64,000 bases of DNA from Nocardia alba NBRC 108234 (GCF_001612665.1 NZ_BDAX01000002.1:930001-994000), one strand, 5' to 3'; shown: positions 56,145-64,000, counted from the first letter of the stretch. The notes: generated by a model not told the origin, from the sequence alone. Translations and numbers: made by a program.

Positions 56145-57455
56145 GTGCCCGCACGACGATTCGCTCAGCAATGGGCTGCTCACCTGTCCGCAGTCACGCT
56201 GACGACGCTCGAACAGGAGCGACTCGTCGAGGCACTGGAGAGCCTCCTCGACCGGCTGATGATCTCGATGACCGGCCCGTGCTGGGATCTCGACGTCGCC
56301 GAGACCCTCGGGAGCGACCTGGCCGAGCTGGGGTTCAACTCACCCGACGCGGTCGAGGCTTCGCTACCGACCCTGCGTGCGGTGTATCGACACCTCGATG
56401 CCGACCCCGATCTGTTCGACCGTTTCGCGTCCCGCTTCGGATTCGGCGTCGGTCGCCGCAGCGTGTCGTCCCCGGTGACGCCGTCGGCGGCCGACGGGTT
56501 CGAGGTCGCGTTCCGGCACGCCTCGGTGGCGATGTCCATCGGCGACGCGGAGGGCCGCATCATCGACGCCAACCCGGCCTTCGAGCGGCTGATGGGCCAC
56601 CCGCTCGACCTGCTGCGCGGACTCGACGGCTTCGACCTGGCCGGCGAGGAGGCCGACCTCCAGCGGCGACGCGTGATCGCCGAACTGGCCTCGACCGAGT
56701 CGGGCACCGTGCGCTTCGAGATAAGTCAGCCCGGCCCCGACGGCACCATGATGTGGGTCGCGTGGACGGTCACCCAATGCCGCTCGGCCAACGGCGAGCG
56801 AACCTACCTCCTCGGCTTCGGCCAGGATCTCACCGAACACCACGCCGCCGCCGAACAGCTGCAGTGGCAGGCCGACCACGACCCGCTCACCGGCCTGTCC
56901 AACCGGCGCCATCTCCACGCCGAACTGCGCGCCCTGATCACCGCCGCCGAACCCGCCGAGCGGGCCGCGATCTGCGCGCTCGACGTGGACGGTTTCAAAG
57001 CGGTCAACGACACCTACGGCCACCTCGTCGGCGACCAGATCCTCGTCGAGTTGGCCGAGCGATTGCAGCAGAGCCTCGGTTCCGACGGGAAGCTGCTGAC
57101 CCGCCTGGGCGGGGACGAGTTCATCGTCGTGCTCCCACCGCCCTCGGTCCACCACATTCGCGAGACCATCTGCCTGCTGCGCGGCGCGGTCAACGAACCG
57201 TTCACCATGGTCGACACCCCGTTGTCCGTCTCGGTCAGCATCGGCGCGATCGTGACGCCACTGACCGATCTGACAGTTCACGATTTGCTCGCCCGAGCCG
57301 ACGCGTGCCTGTACGAGGCCAAGGCCCTCGGCAGCAATCGATGGGTGCTGCGCACGGAGTGTCCGACGGCGAGCTCGACGGCTCCCGAATCCGGTCCCGC
57401 TGAGCTGGGGTCGGTGTCAGCCGATCGCGGTCAGGTGTTCGAACCCGGCCGATGA
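56145..57455 (+). CDS. PAS-GGDEF diguanylate cyclase
   Basis: 436 aa from GTG 56145 (AGGAGG at 56128-56133). An N-terminal helical domain (~1-110), then a PAS domain (FEVAFRHASVAMSIGDAEGRIIDANPAFERLMG, about 119-235), then GGDEF: HDPLTGLSNRRHL, DVDGFKAVNDTYGHLVGD and the active site LGGDEF (321-326). It makes cyclic di-GMP. The RxxD product-inhibition site expected before GGDEF is absent, so feedback inhibition is unlikely. No EAL domain. No membrane segment, so it is cytosolic. Ends overlapping the convergent tautomerase gene by 39 bases. Confidence 0.88.
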   Translation: MPARRFAQQWAAHLSAVTLTTLEQERLVEALESLLDRLMISMTGPCWDLDVAETLGSDLAELGFNSPDAVEASLPTLRAVYRHLDADPDLFDRFASRFGFGVGRRSVSSPVTPSAADGFEVAFRHASVAMSIGDAEGRIIDANPAFERLMGHPLDLLRGLDGFDLAGEEADLQRRRVIAELASTESGTVRFEISQPGPDGTMMWVAWTVTQCRSANGERTYLLGFGQDLTEHHAAAEQLQWQADHDPLTGLSNRRHLHAELRALITAAEPAERAAICALDVDGFKAVNDTYGHLVGDQILVELAERLQQSLGSDGKLLTRLGGDEFIVVLPPPSVHHIRETICLLRGAVNEPFTMVDTPLSVSVSIGAIVTPLTDLTVHDLLARADACLYEAKALGSNRWVLRTECPTASSTAPESGPAELGSVSADRGQVFEPGR

Positions 57456-57866
57456 CGCCATCTCGGGTAGTCGGCGGATTCCGCCGTTCTGCGCCCACTG
57501 TCCCTCGGGAACCTCGTGGATGACGCAGGAGGTGACCACCATCCGAGAATCGTCGTCGGCTCTGGTCGCGCGCGCCGCGTCCTGGAGTTCGCGCGCGAAC
57601 CGCGCCTTGCGCGCCGCGTCGAGGACGCCGGCGCTGACCTGCCAGTCGATGAACACGCCGGCGACCGCGTCCTCGACCCGCTGTCCGGCCGAGTAGAAGC
57701 TGCCGGGGGCGAGTTCGGTGAACAGCACCAGCGCGCCCATCCGGCTACGGGGGTCGTCGGGAATCGATTCGGCGCGACACGCCGCCTCGGTGAGCGCGGT
57801 AGCCAACCGCGCTTTCTGCTCGTCGTCGAATGCTCTGGGGGTCAACGTCACTCGCATCAGTGGCAT
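57417..57866 (-). CDS. Tautomerase-like protein
   Basis: 149 aa from ATG 57866 (GGAAGG six bases upstream). It starts MPLMRVTLTPRAFDDEQKARLATALTEA, the pattern of the 4-oxalocrotonate tautomerase superfamily, where the catalytic residue is the Pro exposed after Met removal. The second half (VAGVFIDWQVSAGVLDAARKARFARELQDA) repeats the beta-alpha unit, as in fused trimeric members such as CHMI or cis-CaaD. Divergent from a GlxA-type regulator, which probably controls it. Confidence 0.78.
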   Translation of the reverse strand: MPLMRVTLTPRAFDDEQKARLATALTEAACRAESIPDDPRSRMGALVLFTELAPGSFYSAGQRVEDAVAGVFIDWQVSAGVLDAARKARFARELQDAARATRADDDSRMVVTSCVIHEVPEGQWAQNGGIRRLPEMASSAGFEHLTAIG

Positions 57867-57967
57867 GTCGTGCCTTCCGTGTGTCCGGTCTTCGGTGACA
57901 ACGATGCCCCGCGCGCCCCGGGGGCGACCAGTGGCAGGAATGACAATTTTCTTGCACAATTCGCCAC

Positions 57968-58927
57968 ATGATCGGCATCGACGCACTCGTTCTTGATGGT
58001 GCCAGCGCCAGCGCGGTGGGCACGACCGTCGACGTGGTGTCCGCGGCGAACCGAATCCTCGGCACACCCACGTTCGACCTGCGTCTCATCTCCCCCGGCA
58101 GCCAGGTGGTCCTGCGCGGCGGACTGACCGCGACCGCGCAGCCACTCACCCGAGCAGCGCCACGCGAGGTCGTCGTGGTGCCCGGTCTCGGCGCCGCCGA
58201 CCCCGAGGAGCTCGCCGACCGGCTCGCCGCGCCCGATATCGACCCCGCCGGACGCTGGCTCACCGGCGCCCACGCGCACGGTACGACGATCGCCGCCTCC
58301 TGTACCGCCGTGTTCGTCCTCGCCGCCTGCGGTCTGCTCGCGCGACGCCGCTGTGTCACGACCTGGTGGCTCGGCGGCGAACTCACCCGGATCGCGCCCG
58401 CCGCGCACGTGGTGATCGAGGAAATGGTGGTGCGCGACGGGCCGATCTGGACGGCGGGCAGCGCGTTCGCGCACATCGACCTGATGCTGGCGCTGACGCG
58501 GTTCCTCGGCGGTGCCGCGCTGACCGACGAACTGGCCCGTCGGCTCGTCGTCGACGAACGCACCTCGCAGGCCGCGTTCCTCATTCCGTCGCATCTGGCA
58601 GCCCGCGACGAGACCGTCGCGGCGCTCGAATCCTTCGTGCGGACCCATCTGGACCAGCCGCACACACTGGACTCGCTAGCTCGGTGGTGCCGCGTGAGCC
58701 CACGGACCTTGGCGCGACGCACCGATCGCGCCGTCGGCCTCAGCCCGATGCAACTCGTGCAGCGAGTCCGACTCGAGCACGCGCTGCACCTGCTGCGCAC
58801 CACCCATCTCCCCCTCGGGGAGATCGCGGCGGCCGTCGGCGCGGCCGACCCGGCGACGCTGCACCGGCTCGTCAAACGCCACACCGGGCGATCGCCGGGC
58901 GCGCTGCGGCCAGGAACAGCCCGCTGA
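57968..58927 (+). CDS. GlxA family transcriptional regulator
   Basis: 319 aa. N-terminal DJ-1/PfpI-like domain (~1-185): IDALVLDGASASAVGTTVDVVSAAN, VVVVPGLGAADP, TIAASCTAVFVLAACGLLARRR. C-terminal AraC helix-turn-helix pair: TLDSLARWCRVSPRTLARR and LGEIAAAVGAADPATLHRLVKRHTGRSPGALR. The DJ-1 domain senses a small molecule. Divergent from the tautomerase gene with about 100 bases between, so likely its regulator. Confidence 0.87.
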   Translation: MIGIDALVLDGASASAVGTTVDVVSAANRILGTPTFDLRLISPGSQVVLRGGLTATAQPLTRAAPREVVVVPGLGAADPEELADRLAAPDIDPAGRWLTGAHAHGTTIAASCTAVFVLAACGLLARRRCVTTWWLGGELTRIAPAAHVVIEEMVVRDGPIWTAGSAFAHIDLMLALTRFLGGAALTDELARRLVVDERTSQAAFLIPSHLAARDETVAALESFVRTHLDQPHTLDSLARWCRVSPRTLARRTDRAVGLSPMQLVQRVRLEHALHLLRTTHLPLGEIAAAVGAADPATLHRLVKRHTGRSPGALRPGTAR

Positions 58928-58939
58928 CGCGCCCCGCGA

Positions 58940-59335
58940 CTACGCGGTGAACAGCGCGACGAAGGCCAGCGAGGTGACGGTCGGCAAGAGCAGGCCCACC
59001 ACCTTGCCGACCGTCGCCCGATACCGCTGCGGAAAAGCCCATGGCAGCGCGCACACGGTGACCATCGAGGTGGGCACCGCCGACACCGTGCCGAAGATCA
59101 GTCCGTAGCCGTGCGGATCGAACGCGGGATCGGCGATCAGCCGCGATTCGAACACCGTCACCACACACCGGAGCCAGGCCAGACCCGCCACCACCCCGAG
59201 ACCACCCACGGCCACCACCCAGCAGCGCCGCCACCACCCTCGGATCGGCACCCTCGGTCGCACACCCGGGCGACCTACACCCTGTGTCGACTCCGCCGAA
59301 ACCACGAGCCCCTGTCGACCGATCATCCACGCCAT
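58940..59335 (-). CDS. Small membrane protein of unknown function
   Basis: 131 aa. An Arg-rich N-terminal segment, then three hydrophobic helices (VVAVGGLGVVAGLAWLRCVV; GLIFGTVSAVPTSMVTVCAL; VVGLLLPTVTSLAFVALFTA) separated by polar loops such as ESRLIADPAFDPHGYG. I do not recognise a family. The start could lie downstream of ATG 59335, since the first 30 residues look atypical. Convergent with the GlxA gene (12-base gap). Confidence 0.6.
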   Translation of the reverse strand: MAWMIGRQGLVVSAESTQGVGRPGVRPRVPIRGWWRRCWVVAVGGLGVVAGLAWLRCVVTVFESRLIADPAFDPHGYGLIFGTVSAVPTSMVTVCALPWAFPQRYRATVGKVVGLLLPTVTSLAFVALFTA

Positions 59336-59435
59336 GTAGCTCCACCCCCGCCAACATCACACCAGAGATTCGGTTGTCGCACAGAGGAAAAGGTCGCCCG
59401 TCGGTGGTTCGGACGTGTCACCGTAGGCTTCCCGA

Positions 59436-60353
59436 ATGAGAATTTCGGGTGTGCGCGCGGGAGCGCTGTGTGTGGCGATGGTGGCCGCGATCAGCGTCGC
59501 CGACGCCGCACCGACCACCGCCGCGCCGACGACGACGACGAATTGCACCGGATGGCACAGCGATACCGTGGCCGCCGGCCTCGGCCAGTTGGAGAACCTC
59601 GAACCCGACGGTCGGGGCGGCTTCTATGTTTCGGGGTACCGCAAGATCTATCACGTCGACGGTTCCGGATCGGTGCGCACGGTGCTGGACGATGTCGCTG
59701 CCCCCGGCGGCTTGCAACTGGACGGAACCACCCTCTATCTACTCACCCGCTCCGACGGCGAGCTGTGGCGCTATGACACTGTCACCGAGCAGCTTTCGCA
59801 CATGGTCGACTTTCCCGGCAACGGCCTGCTCCGCTTGCCGGACGGCGACTTCCTGACGACCTGGATCGGTACCGAGGACGGACCGTCACGAGGGGTCTCC
59901 CGCTACGACCACACCACCGGCGAGGTCGTCGCGAACTGGTCGCCGACGCCGCGAGCGGAAGGACTGTCCCTGAGCCCGGACCACCGCGCGGTCTACACCG
60001 ACGACCTGTTCACCGGCCAGATCTACCGGATCCCGCTGGACGCGCCCGACCGCTGGACAGTGGTGACAAGGATCCCCGGACTGCTACCCGGCCCCGACGA
60101 CGTGACCGCGAGCGCCGAGGGCGACCTCTACGTCGCGGGCCACGTCTCCGGCACGGTCCATCGCGTCCACCTCGAGTCGGGCGCGAGCTGCGTCATCGCC
60201 GCCGACCTGGCGAAGGGCTGGGCGGGCCCGACTTCGGTCCGCATCGGACCCGACGGCGACCGGTCGGCGCTGTATGTCACCTCCTTCGACGGCACCCTGC
60301 GTCGGTTACGTCCGCCGAGCGACGTACGACTCACCCCGATCGACGCCGTCTGA
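59436..60353 (+). CDS. Secreted SMP-30/NHL-type beta-propeller protein
   Basis: 305 aa from ATG 59436. Signal peptide to about VADA-AP. Propeller repeats: ENLEPDGRGGFYVSGYRKIYHVDGSG, PGGLQLDGTTLYLLTRSDGELWRYD, GNGLLRLPDGDFLTTW, AEGLSLSPDHRAVYTDDLFTGQIYRI, GPDDVTASAEGDLYVAGHVSGTVHRV. The pattern is that of SMP-30/gluconolactonase/LRE-like proteins; secreted forms are often binding proteins or lactonases. Substrate unknown. Confidence 0.8.
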   Translation: MRISGVRAGALCVAMVAAISVADAAPTTAAPTTTTNCTGWHSDTVAAGLGQLENLEPDGRGGFYVSGYRKIYHVDGSGSVRTVLDDVAAPGGLQLDGTTLYLLTRSDGELWRYDTVTEQLSHMVDFPGNGLLRLPDGDFLTTWIGTEDGPSRGVSRYDHTTGEVVANWSPTPRAEGLSLSPDHRAVYTDDLFTGQIYRIPLDAPDRWTVVTRIPGLLPGPDDVTASAEGDLYVAGHVSGTVHRVHLESGASCVIAADLAKGWAGPTSVRIGPDGDRSALYVTSFDGTLRRLRPPSDVRLTPIDAV

Positions 60354-60689
60354 CCGGACCGCCCACCCGTCCGAATGAACCGAACACCCGGATCAGTGAT
60401 GGAACAGGCGCAGTCGCGTCCGAACGAGTCCGATGCGGTGCCCACGACAGACGTCGGCGCCGACATCCACAACGGAGGCTCGCTGACGAGGATCTATGCC
60501 GTAGCGCAGATCCATTGCCGCACTCCACTTCCCGAACTCGAGTTCGGGAGCACCCCGGCGGACGACGCGCCGATGATGCGCTTCCTCGTGGTCGTGATCC
60601 ACGTGACGCCAGTCGCGAAACCCACTCTCGGACACGAGAGGAACGCTCGTATCCGACTCCCGACACCAGCGGCTGCCGAACATCACAAA
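60354..60689. other. Intergenic region with an 18-bp perfect palindrome, no supported gene
   Basis: 336 bases between the ends of the convergent SMP-30-like and phosphotransferase genes. The frames that stay open here read as low-quality protein. CCCGAACTCGAGTTCGGG (60531-60548) is a perfect palindrome without a loop; it could form a cruciform or terminator-like hairpin, but no T-run follows. Confidence 0.5.
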
Positions 60690-61565
60690 TCAGCGGTGGC
60701 GCCACCCGAGTGGACTTCTGCCGTGCGGGTCGTGCAGGGTTCCGGCGCGCAGTCGGGACGTGAAGTTCGTCAGGGCGTGCTCGAACAGCCTACGGTCGCC
60801 GACCAGGACTGCCGCCGCCCCCAGCTGCAGCGGGAAACACGCACGATGGCGCAGTGCGCGCTCTATGGAAGCTCCGTTCTCGGCGACAGCCTCGACCGCT
60901 CGAGCCCCGTAGAAGCTGATCAGCGACGCGAGGTCGATCGCGGGATCGCCCAGGCACATGTGGTCGAAGTCGATCAGCGAGCGGATCCGCTCGCCGTCCC
61001 ACAGCACATTGTGCGGTCCGAAATCTCCGTGGACGAGACCGGTCGATGCTTCGGCTTCGGCCGCGAGCAACTCCTGCACGATCCGGCGCGCGAGGGCGGC
61101 CTCGAGCGGGTCGAGTATCGCGACGATATGATCGTCGACGATGTCGGGCCACCGTTGCCCACCGCACCACGCGCGGGGCGCGGCGATGCCGCGCGGCACG
61201 TCCGCCGGGTCGACCGCGCGGAGCCCGTCCAACAGCCGCGCGAACTCGGCGGCGACCGAGGGCCAGCCGAGATCAGGTCGATGCTCACCGGGCGCCGGGG
61301 TCACCAGCATCGCCGAACGGGCACTGTCCTCGACCACGCCCGACAGCGGACGTGGATGTTCGACGGGCAGCCCGAGCGCGGTCGCTGCGGTCAGGTTGGC
61401 GTGTTCGCGGGCCAGTCGTCGCGGCTGCGGTCCGTGGCACGACACGCGAGCCACCGCCGTCGCGGTGAGCGCGACGTGGTGGAAGCACCCCTTGTGCAGG
61501 ACAGCTCGGCGCCAGTCGTGGTCGGGCCAGACCTCGGTGAGCCAGGCGAGCAGCTCGGCGCGCAT
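60690..61565 (-). CDS. Aminoglycoside phosphotransferase-family kinase
   Basis: 291 aa; ATG 61565 shares a base with the MerR gene stop (TGATG). Kinase motifs: LVHGDFGPHNVLWD (catalytic His/Asp/Asn) and LIDFDHMCLGDPAIDLASL (metal-binding Asp), then YGARAVEAV. It transfers phosphate from ATP to a small molecule; homologues include both resistance enzymes and metabolic kinases. Co-transcribed with a MerR regulator, suggesting induction by a substrate. Confidence 0.8.
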   Translation of the reverse strand: MRAELLAWLTEVWPDHDWRRAVLHKGCFHHVALTATAVARVSCHGPQPRRLAREHANLTAATALGLPVEHPRPLSGVVEDSARSAMLVTPAPGEHRPDLGWPSVAAEFARLLDGLRAVDPADVPRGIAAPRAWCGGQRWPDIVDDHIVAILDPLEAALARRIVQELLAAEAEASTGLVHGDFGPHNVLWDGERIRSLIDFDHMCLGDPAIDLASLISFYGARAVEAVAENGASIERALRHRACFPLQLGAAAVLVGDRRLFEHALTNFTSRLRAGTLHDPHGRSPLGWRHR

Positions 61566-61984
61566 CAGATCCCCTTGAAGTCACCCGGTGGGCGAGTGTC
61601 GGCGTTGGCGGCGAATTCCGAGCATCGCGGGCACTCGGCGACGATCGGATGAGTGCAGGCGGCGAGGTGTTCGAGGAACTGATCCGTCGCCCGCAGCAGC
61701 GCGATCCGGGCGCGTACCGCGGCGCGGTGCTCGGCGATCAACTCCAGTCGACCGGGGTGGGCGGACAGGCCGAGTCGGCGCATCTGCTCGAGCGACAGCC
61801 CGGCTCGTTGCAGGGTCTGGATCAGCCGGGCGTAGTCGAGAATGTGTTCGTCGTAGATGCGGTGCCCCGAAGGACTGCGCGGTGGCGCGAGCAGCCCGAC
61901 CGATTCCCAGTGTCGGAGCACATGCGTCTCGACCCCGAGGGCGGCTGCGGCATCACCGATCTTCATCGCCGGCGTCACGGACAC
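61565..61984 (-). CDS. MerR family transcriptional regulator
   Basis: 139 aa from GTG 61984 (AAGGGGAAATC upstream). N-terminal HTH: KIGDAAAALGVETHVLRHWESVGLLAPPRSPSGHRIYDEHIL, then helix RLIQTLQRAGLSLEQMRRL and a dimerisation helix. The C-terminus has a CxnC pair (CTHPIVAECPRC) that could bind metal or react with oxidants. Divergent from the MBL hydrolase with a dyad in the gap (61999-62014). Confidence 0.85.
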   Translation of the reverse strand: MSVTPAMKIGDAAAALGVETHVLRHWESVGLLAPPRSPSGHRIYDEHILDYARLIQTLQRAGLSLEQMRRLGLSAHPGRLELIAEHRAAVRARIALLRATDQFLEHLAACTHPIVAECPRCSEFAANADTRPPGDFKGI

Positions 61985-61993
61985 GATTTCCCC

Positions 61994-62026
61994 TTTACTT
62001 CATGTCGACATCAAGTATTACCGTGC
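61994..62026. promoter_or_regulatory. MerR-type promoter with dyad, probably leaderless
   Basis: TTCATGTCGACATCAA (61999-62014) contains the perfect dyad ATGTCGACAT. On the plus strand TTTACT (61994-61999) and TATTAC (62016-62021) could be the -35/-10 pair around it, which would place the transcription start at or next to ATG 62031. This is the geometry of MerR-activated promoters; element assignment is tentative. Confidence 0.45.
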
Positions 62027-62030
62027 CGTC

Positions 62031-62963
62031 ATGTCTGATCCAGTACCCACCCCCGGCCTGCTCGAATGCTGCTCTGCGGCGGTCGGAACGGTGCGCGGTG
62101 CGGTGCGACCGCGCCCCGCCGACGAGCGGTTGCTGCGTTCGCTCACCGACGCGGGACTGCCCACCGCTCGACGCATCGTCACCGTGACCCCGTTGGCTCA
62201 GGTATCCCGATCGGTGCCGACGATGGCAGTCGTGGAAGGGCGTTTCGCACCCCGCCGGATCGCCAACTCGTTGAGCTCGTTCGTGATCCGGCACCCCGAA
62301 GCCACCTTCGTCGTCGATCCGGGCTATTGCGTCGACGCCGATCGCCGCGCCATCGCGCAGCTGCCGAGAATATTGCGGATGGCCGTGCGTCCGCCGTCGG
62401 ACACCATCCCGACGATCACCGCGCTGCGCGCCGAATCCTCGCTGCCCGCACTCGATTTCGCCCTGCCGACCCACGCGCACTGGGATCATGTGTGCGGCTT
62501 GCTCGACCTGCCGGGCCTGCCGCTACACCTACACAGTGTCGAGCACCGCTGGATCGCCACCGGCGCGGTCGCTCCCGTCGGCGGGGTGCGCGACGCGCTG
62601 ACCGACCGTCGTCTCGTCGAATACGACCTCGACGGACCACCCGTCCTCACCTTCGGTCGCAGCCACGACCTGTTCGGCGACGGCAGCGTGGTCCTGGTCG
62701 ACCTCGCCGGCCACACCCCCGGCAGCATCGGCATCCTCGCCCACACCGGAAGCGGTTGGGTCCTGTTGGCCGGCGACGCCGCCTGGCATTCGCTCCAGAT
62801 CGACGAACTTCGTCAAAAGTCCAGCTTCCCCGGCAATTTCGCCGACGACGACCGCGCCCTCACCTTCGAAACCCTGCACCGGCTGCACCTGGCTCGCCAC
62901 ACCGTCACGATCGTCCCGACCCACGACTACGACGCGACGCGACGACTCGCGGCGCGCGTCTAG
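62031..62963 (+). CDS. MBL-fold metallo-hydrolase
   Basis: 310 aa from ATG 62031. Metal-site motif THAHWDHVCG (H148, H150, D152, H153), LAGHTPGSIGIL, LLAGDAAWH and THDYDATRR near the end, as in lactonase/glyoxalase-II-like enzymes. It hydrolyses an ester, lactone or thioester. Divergent from a MerR gene and probably activated by it. Its stop overlaps the convergent small gene at 62960. Confidence 0.85.
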   Translation: MSDPVPTPGLLECCSAAVGTVRGAVRPRPADERLLRSLTDAGLPTARRIVTVTPLAQVSRSVPTMAVVEGRFAPRRIANSLSSFVIRHPEATFVVDPGYCVDADRRAIAQLPRILRMAVRPPSDTIPTITALRAESSLPALDFALPTHAHWDHVCGLLDLPGLPLHLHSVEHRWIATGAVAPVGGVRDALTDRRLVEYDLDGPPVLTFGRSHDLFGDGSVVLVDLAGHTPGSIGILAHTGSGWVLLAGDAAWHSLQIDELRQKSSFPGNFADDDRALTFETLHRLHLARHTVTIVPTHDYDATRRLAARV

Positions 62964-63235
62964 GTCCGGACGAGGTCGTAGACATAGGAACGGTCACCCT
63001 TTCGGCTCACCCACACACCTTCGGGCGGGAGATCTCCCGGGCCCGCATCGTCGAACGGGCGGCTCGACACCGTGCCGTTCGCGTCGCACACCACCCAGCC
63101 GAAATCCGGCAGCCGACGACACCAGAGATCGAGGTCGACCCGCCGATAGGACGGGTACCCCGGCGCTGTCGTCTCGCGAACGAACTCGTAGGTCAACCCG
63201 TCCACCCGCCGCACGAACCGCACACCTGACATCAC
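62960..63235 (-). CDS. Small protein of unknown function
   Basis: 91 aa. MSGVRFVRRVDGLTYEFVRET, YRRVDLDLWCRRLPDFGWVVCDANGTV, and GVWVSRKGDRSYVYDLV give a compact beta-rich, aromatic sequence with good protein character despite short length. No family recognised. Its TAG/TGA end overlaps the MBL gene stop on the other strand. Confidence 0.6.
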   Translation of the reverse strand: MMSGVRFVRRVDGLTYEFVRETTAPGYPSYRRVDLDLWCRRLPDFGWVVCDANGTVSSRPFDDAGPGDLPPEGVWVSRKGDRSYVYDLVRT

Positions 63236-63304
63236 AGCATCCTGACCGAGATTCGCGGCCCCGTCGATCGCATTTCATGGACCGGCGGGTCCGCACGACG
63301 CCGA

Positions 63305-63676
63305 TCACACCGCGACGCGGGCCCGACGCCGGCCCAGCAGCACGCACACCACCGCCGCGATCGCGAAGAGTGGATGCAGGTAGCGATCCCGCATGTCCAC
63401 CGGAACGGCGGCCACCAGGGTGTTCCCGTCGAATGCCTCCGACACCGTCGCCAGTAGATAGATCGCCCCCACCGTCAGCGCGACCCGGTCGGTCCAGTGC
63501 GGACAGGCCACACCGAATACCAACAGCGCCACCATGATCAGCTGCCACACCGAACGCCAGCCGGTGCCGGGCACCGCGAAATCCGCGCCCATCACCAGTG
63601 TGGACGTGGCGCGCACGCCGAGCACCAGCGCCAGAGCCGCGCAGTACCACCACGCCGCGGACCGACCAGACACCAT
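63305..63676 (-). CDS. Small four-helix membrane protein
   Basis: 123 aa from ATG 63676 (GAGGAGA upstream); an upstream in-frame start at 63706 lies inside the operator. Four hydrophobic helices (WWYCAALALVLGVRATSTLV; WQLIMVALLVFGVACPHW; VALTVGAIYLLATVSEAF; LHPLFAIAAVVCVLLG) and an Arg-rich end. Family not recognised. Divergent from the TetR gene, with a large operator between; likely its target. Confidence 0.68.
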   Translation of the reverse strand: MVSGRSAAWWYCAALALVLGVRATSTLVMGADFAVPGTGWRSVWQLIMVALLVFGVACPHWTDRVALTVGAIYLLATVSEAFDGNTLVAAVPVDMRDRYLHPLFAIAAVVCVLLGRRRARVAV

Positions 63677-63695
63677 GAATCTCTCCTCACCGACC

Positions 63696-63750
63696 GTTAC
63701 TGCCACGGTGGCATTAACAGCTCCGACTATAGTGCCACCATGGCAGTAAC
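63696..63750. promoter_or_regulatory. Large inverted-repeat operator overlapping the TetR start codon
   Basis: Arms GTTACTGCCACGGTGGCA (63696-63713) and TGCCACCATGGCAGTAAC (63733-63750) are inverted copies with 17/18 identity and a 19-base spacer. Each arm is itself near-palindromic (TGCCAC-G-GTGGCA), so two dimer sites are likely. The right arm includes the TetR ATG at 63740, suggesting tight autorepression and control of the divergent membrane protein. Confidence 0.8.
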
Positions 63751-64000
63751 CGCCACGGGAAGTTCCGAATCACAGCCACGACGCCGTCGCACACCGGAAG
63801 CGGCCCGGCAGGAAATACTGTCCGCCGCGGCCGATCTGCTCACCCGTCGACCGATCGAGGAACTCACCGTCGCCACCCTGATGGCGCATACGACGCTCTC
63901 GCGCAAGTCGTTCTACGTCTACTTCCACGATCGGGTCGAATTGCTCGAAGCACTGGTGCGACCCCTGCGCGTAGAAGCCGACACCACCCTGGAGCAGTGG
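63740..64000 (+). CDS. TetR family regulator (5' part, cut by window edge)
   Basis: The first 87 codons. MAVTATGSSESQPRRRRTPEA leads into the helix-turn-helix region ARQEILSAAADLLTRRPIEE, LTVATLMAHTTLSRKSFYVYF and HDRVELLEALVRPL. The start ATG lies in an inverted repeat. The ligand-binding domain is outside the window. It probably represses itself and the divergent four-helix membrane protein. Confidence 0.85.
   Translation, partial: MAVTATGSSESQPRRRRTPEAARQEILSAAADLLTRRPIEELTVATLMAHTTLSRKSFYVYFHDRVELLEALVRPLRVEADTTLEQW

Noticed and set aside
60375..61652. Plus-strand open frame antisense to the phosphotransferase
   Set aside because: The phosphotransferase on the minus strand has intact catalytic motifs and a TGATG overlap with MerR.

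Overview
The window reads as a chromosomal segment of a high-GC, mycolic-acid-type actinomycete, most likely Nocardia or a close relative. This is inferred from gene content: a mycothiol-dependent formaldehyde dehydrogenase, several F420-type LLM oxidoreductases, LppU-like, DUF732-like and LIP-family secreted proteins, a DUF4185 protein, and geosmin synthesis. Coding density is high, many genes start with GTG, and many neighbours overlap by ATGA, GTGA or TGATG. I see no rRNA, tRNA, CRISPR array or insertion sequence.

Left end (1-7.3 kb): a minus-strand operon runs family 2B encapsulin shell gene (3842-2421), geosmin synthase (2416-131), then a second family 2B shell gene that starts at 134 by a GTGA overlap and leaves the window. 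This is the most exciting locus: a geosmin synthase sandwiched between two paralogous nanocompartment shell proteins. Upstream lie a DUF4239 membrane protein coupled to a proline-rich secreted protein, and a divergent AraC regulator.

7.5-18 kb: a Nudix-like protein; a minus-strand operon of two acyl-CoA dehydrogenases, a zinc alcohol dehydrogenase and an aldehyde dehydrogenase with a QsdR-like TetR gene upstream; then an EI24 protein with a probable 5' frameshift, and zinc-ribbon, RDD, LppU-like and secreted genes.

17.4-34.7 kb: a catabolic island with an NTF2-like protein, DAPDH-like reductase, three SDRs, MscR, two LLM enzymes, an FprB-like ferredoxin reductase, an aldehyde dehydrogenase, an acyl-CoA ligase, a small-molecule kinase, an alpha/beta hydrolase and a flavin monooxygenase with a divergent TetR. 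Two sets of shared operator-like motifs tie the promoters together. The substrate is unknown; the enzymes fit oxidation of an alicyclic or terpenoid/steroid-like compound to hydroxy-acyl-CoA intermediates.

34.7-46.3 kb: a secreted protein; a CqsA-like alpha-hydroxyketone autoinducer synthase; then an apparent functional cluster of NAD-epimerase, histidine kinase and response regulator, membrane glycosyltransferase, GT2, DUF2064, a membrane cytochrome-b/sulfite-oxidase-type molybdoenzyme, a small membrane protein and an EgtD-like methyltransferase whose histidine-binding residues are mostly replaced.

46.3-64 kb: mixed housekeeping and accessory genes: F420 enzyme, DUF732-like protein, DUF4185 (candidate D-arabinanase), LysR/MFS pair, beta-propeller protein, acetyltransferase, LIP lipase, diguanylate cyclase, tautomerase/GlxA pair, SMP-30-like protein, MerR/phosphotransferase/MBL group, and a TetR gene cut by the right edge whose start codon lies in a large inverted repeat. 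Strong hairpins separate several convergent gene pairs.
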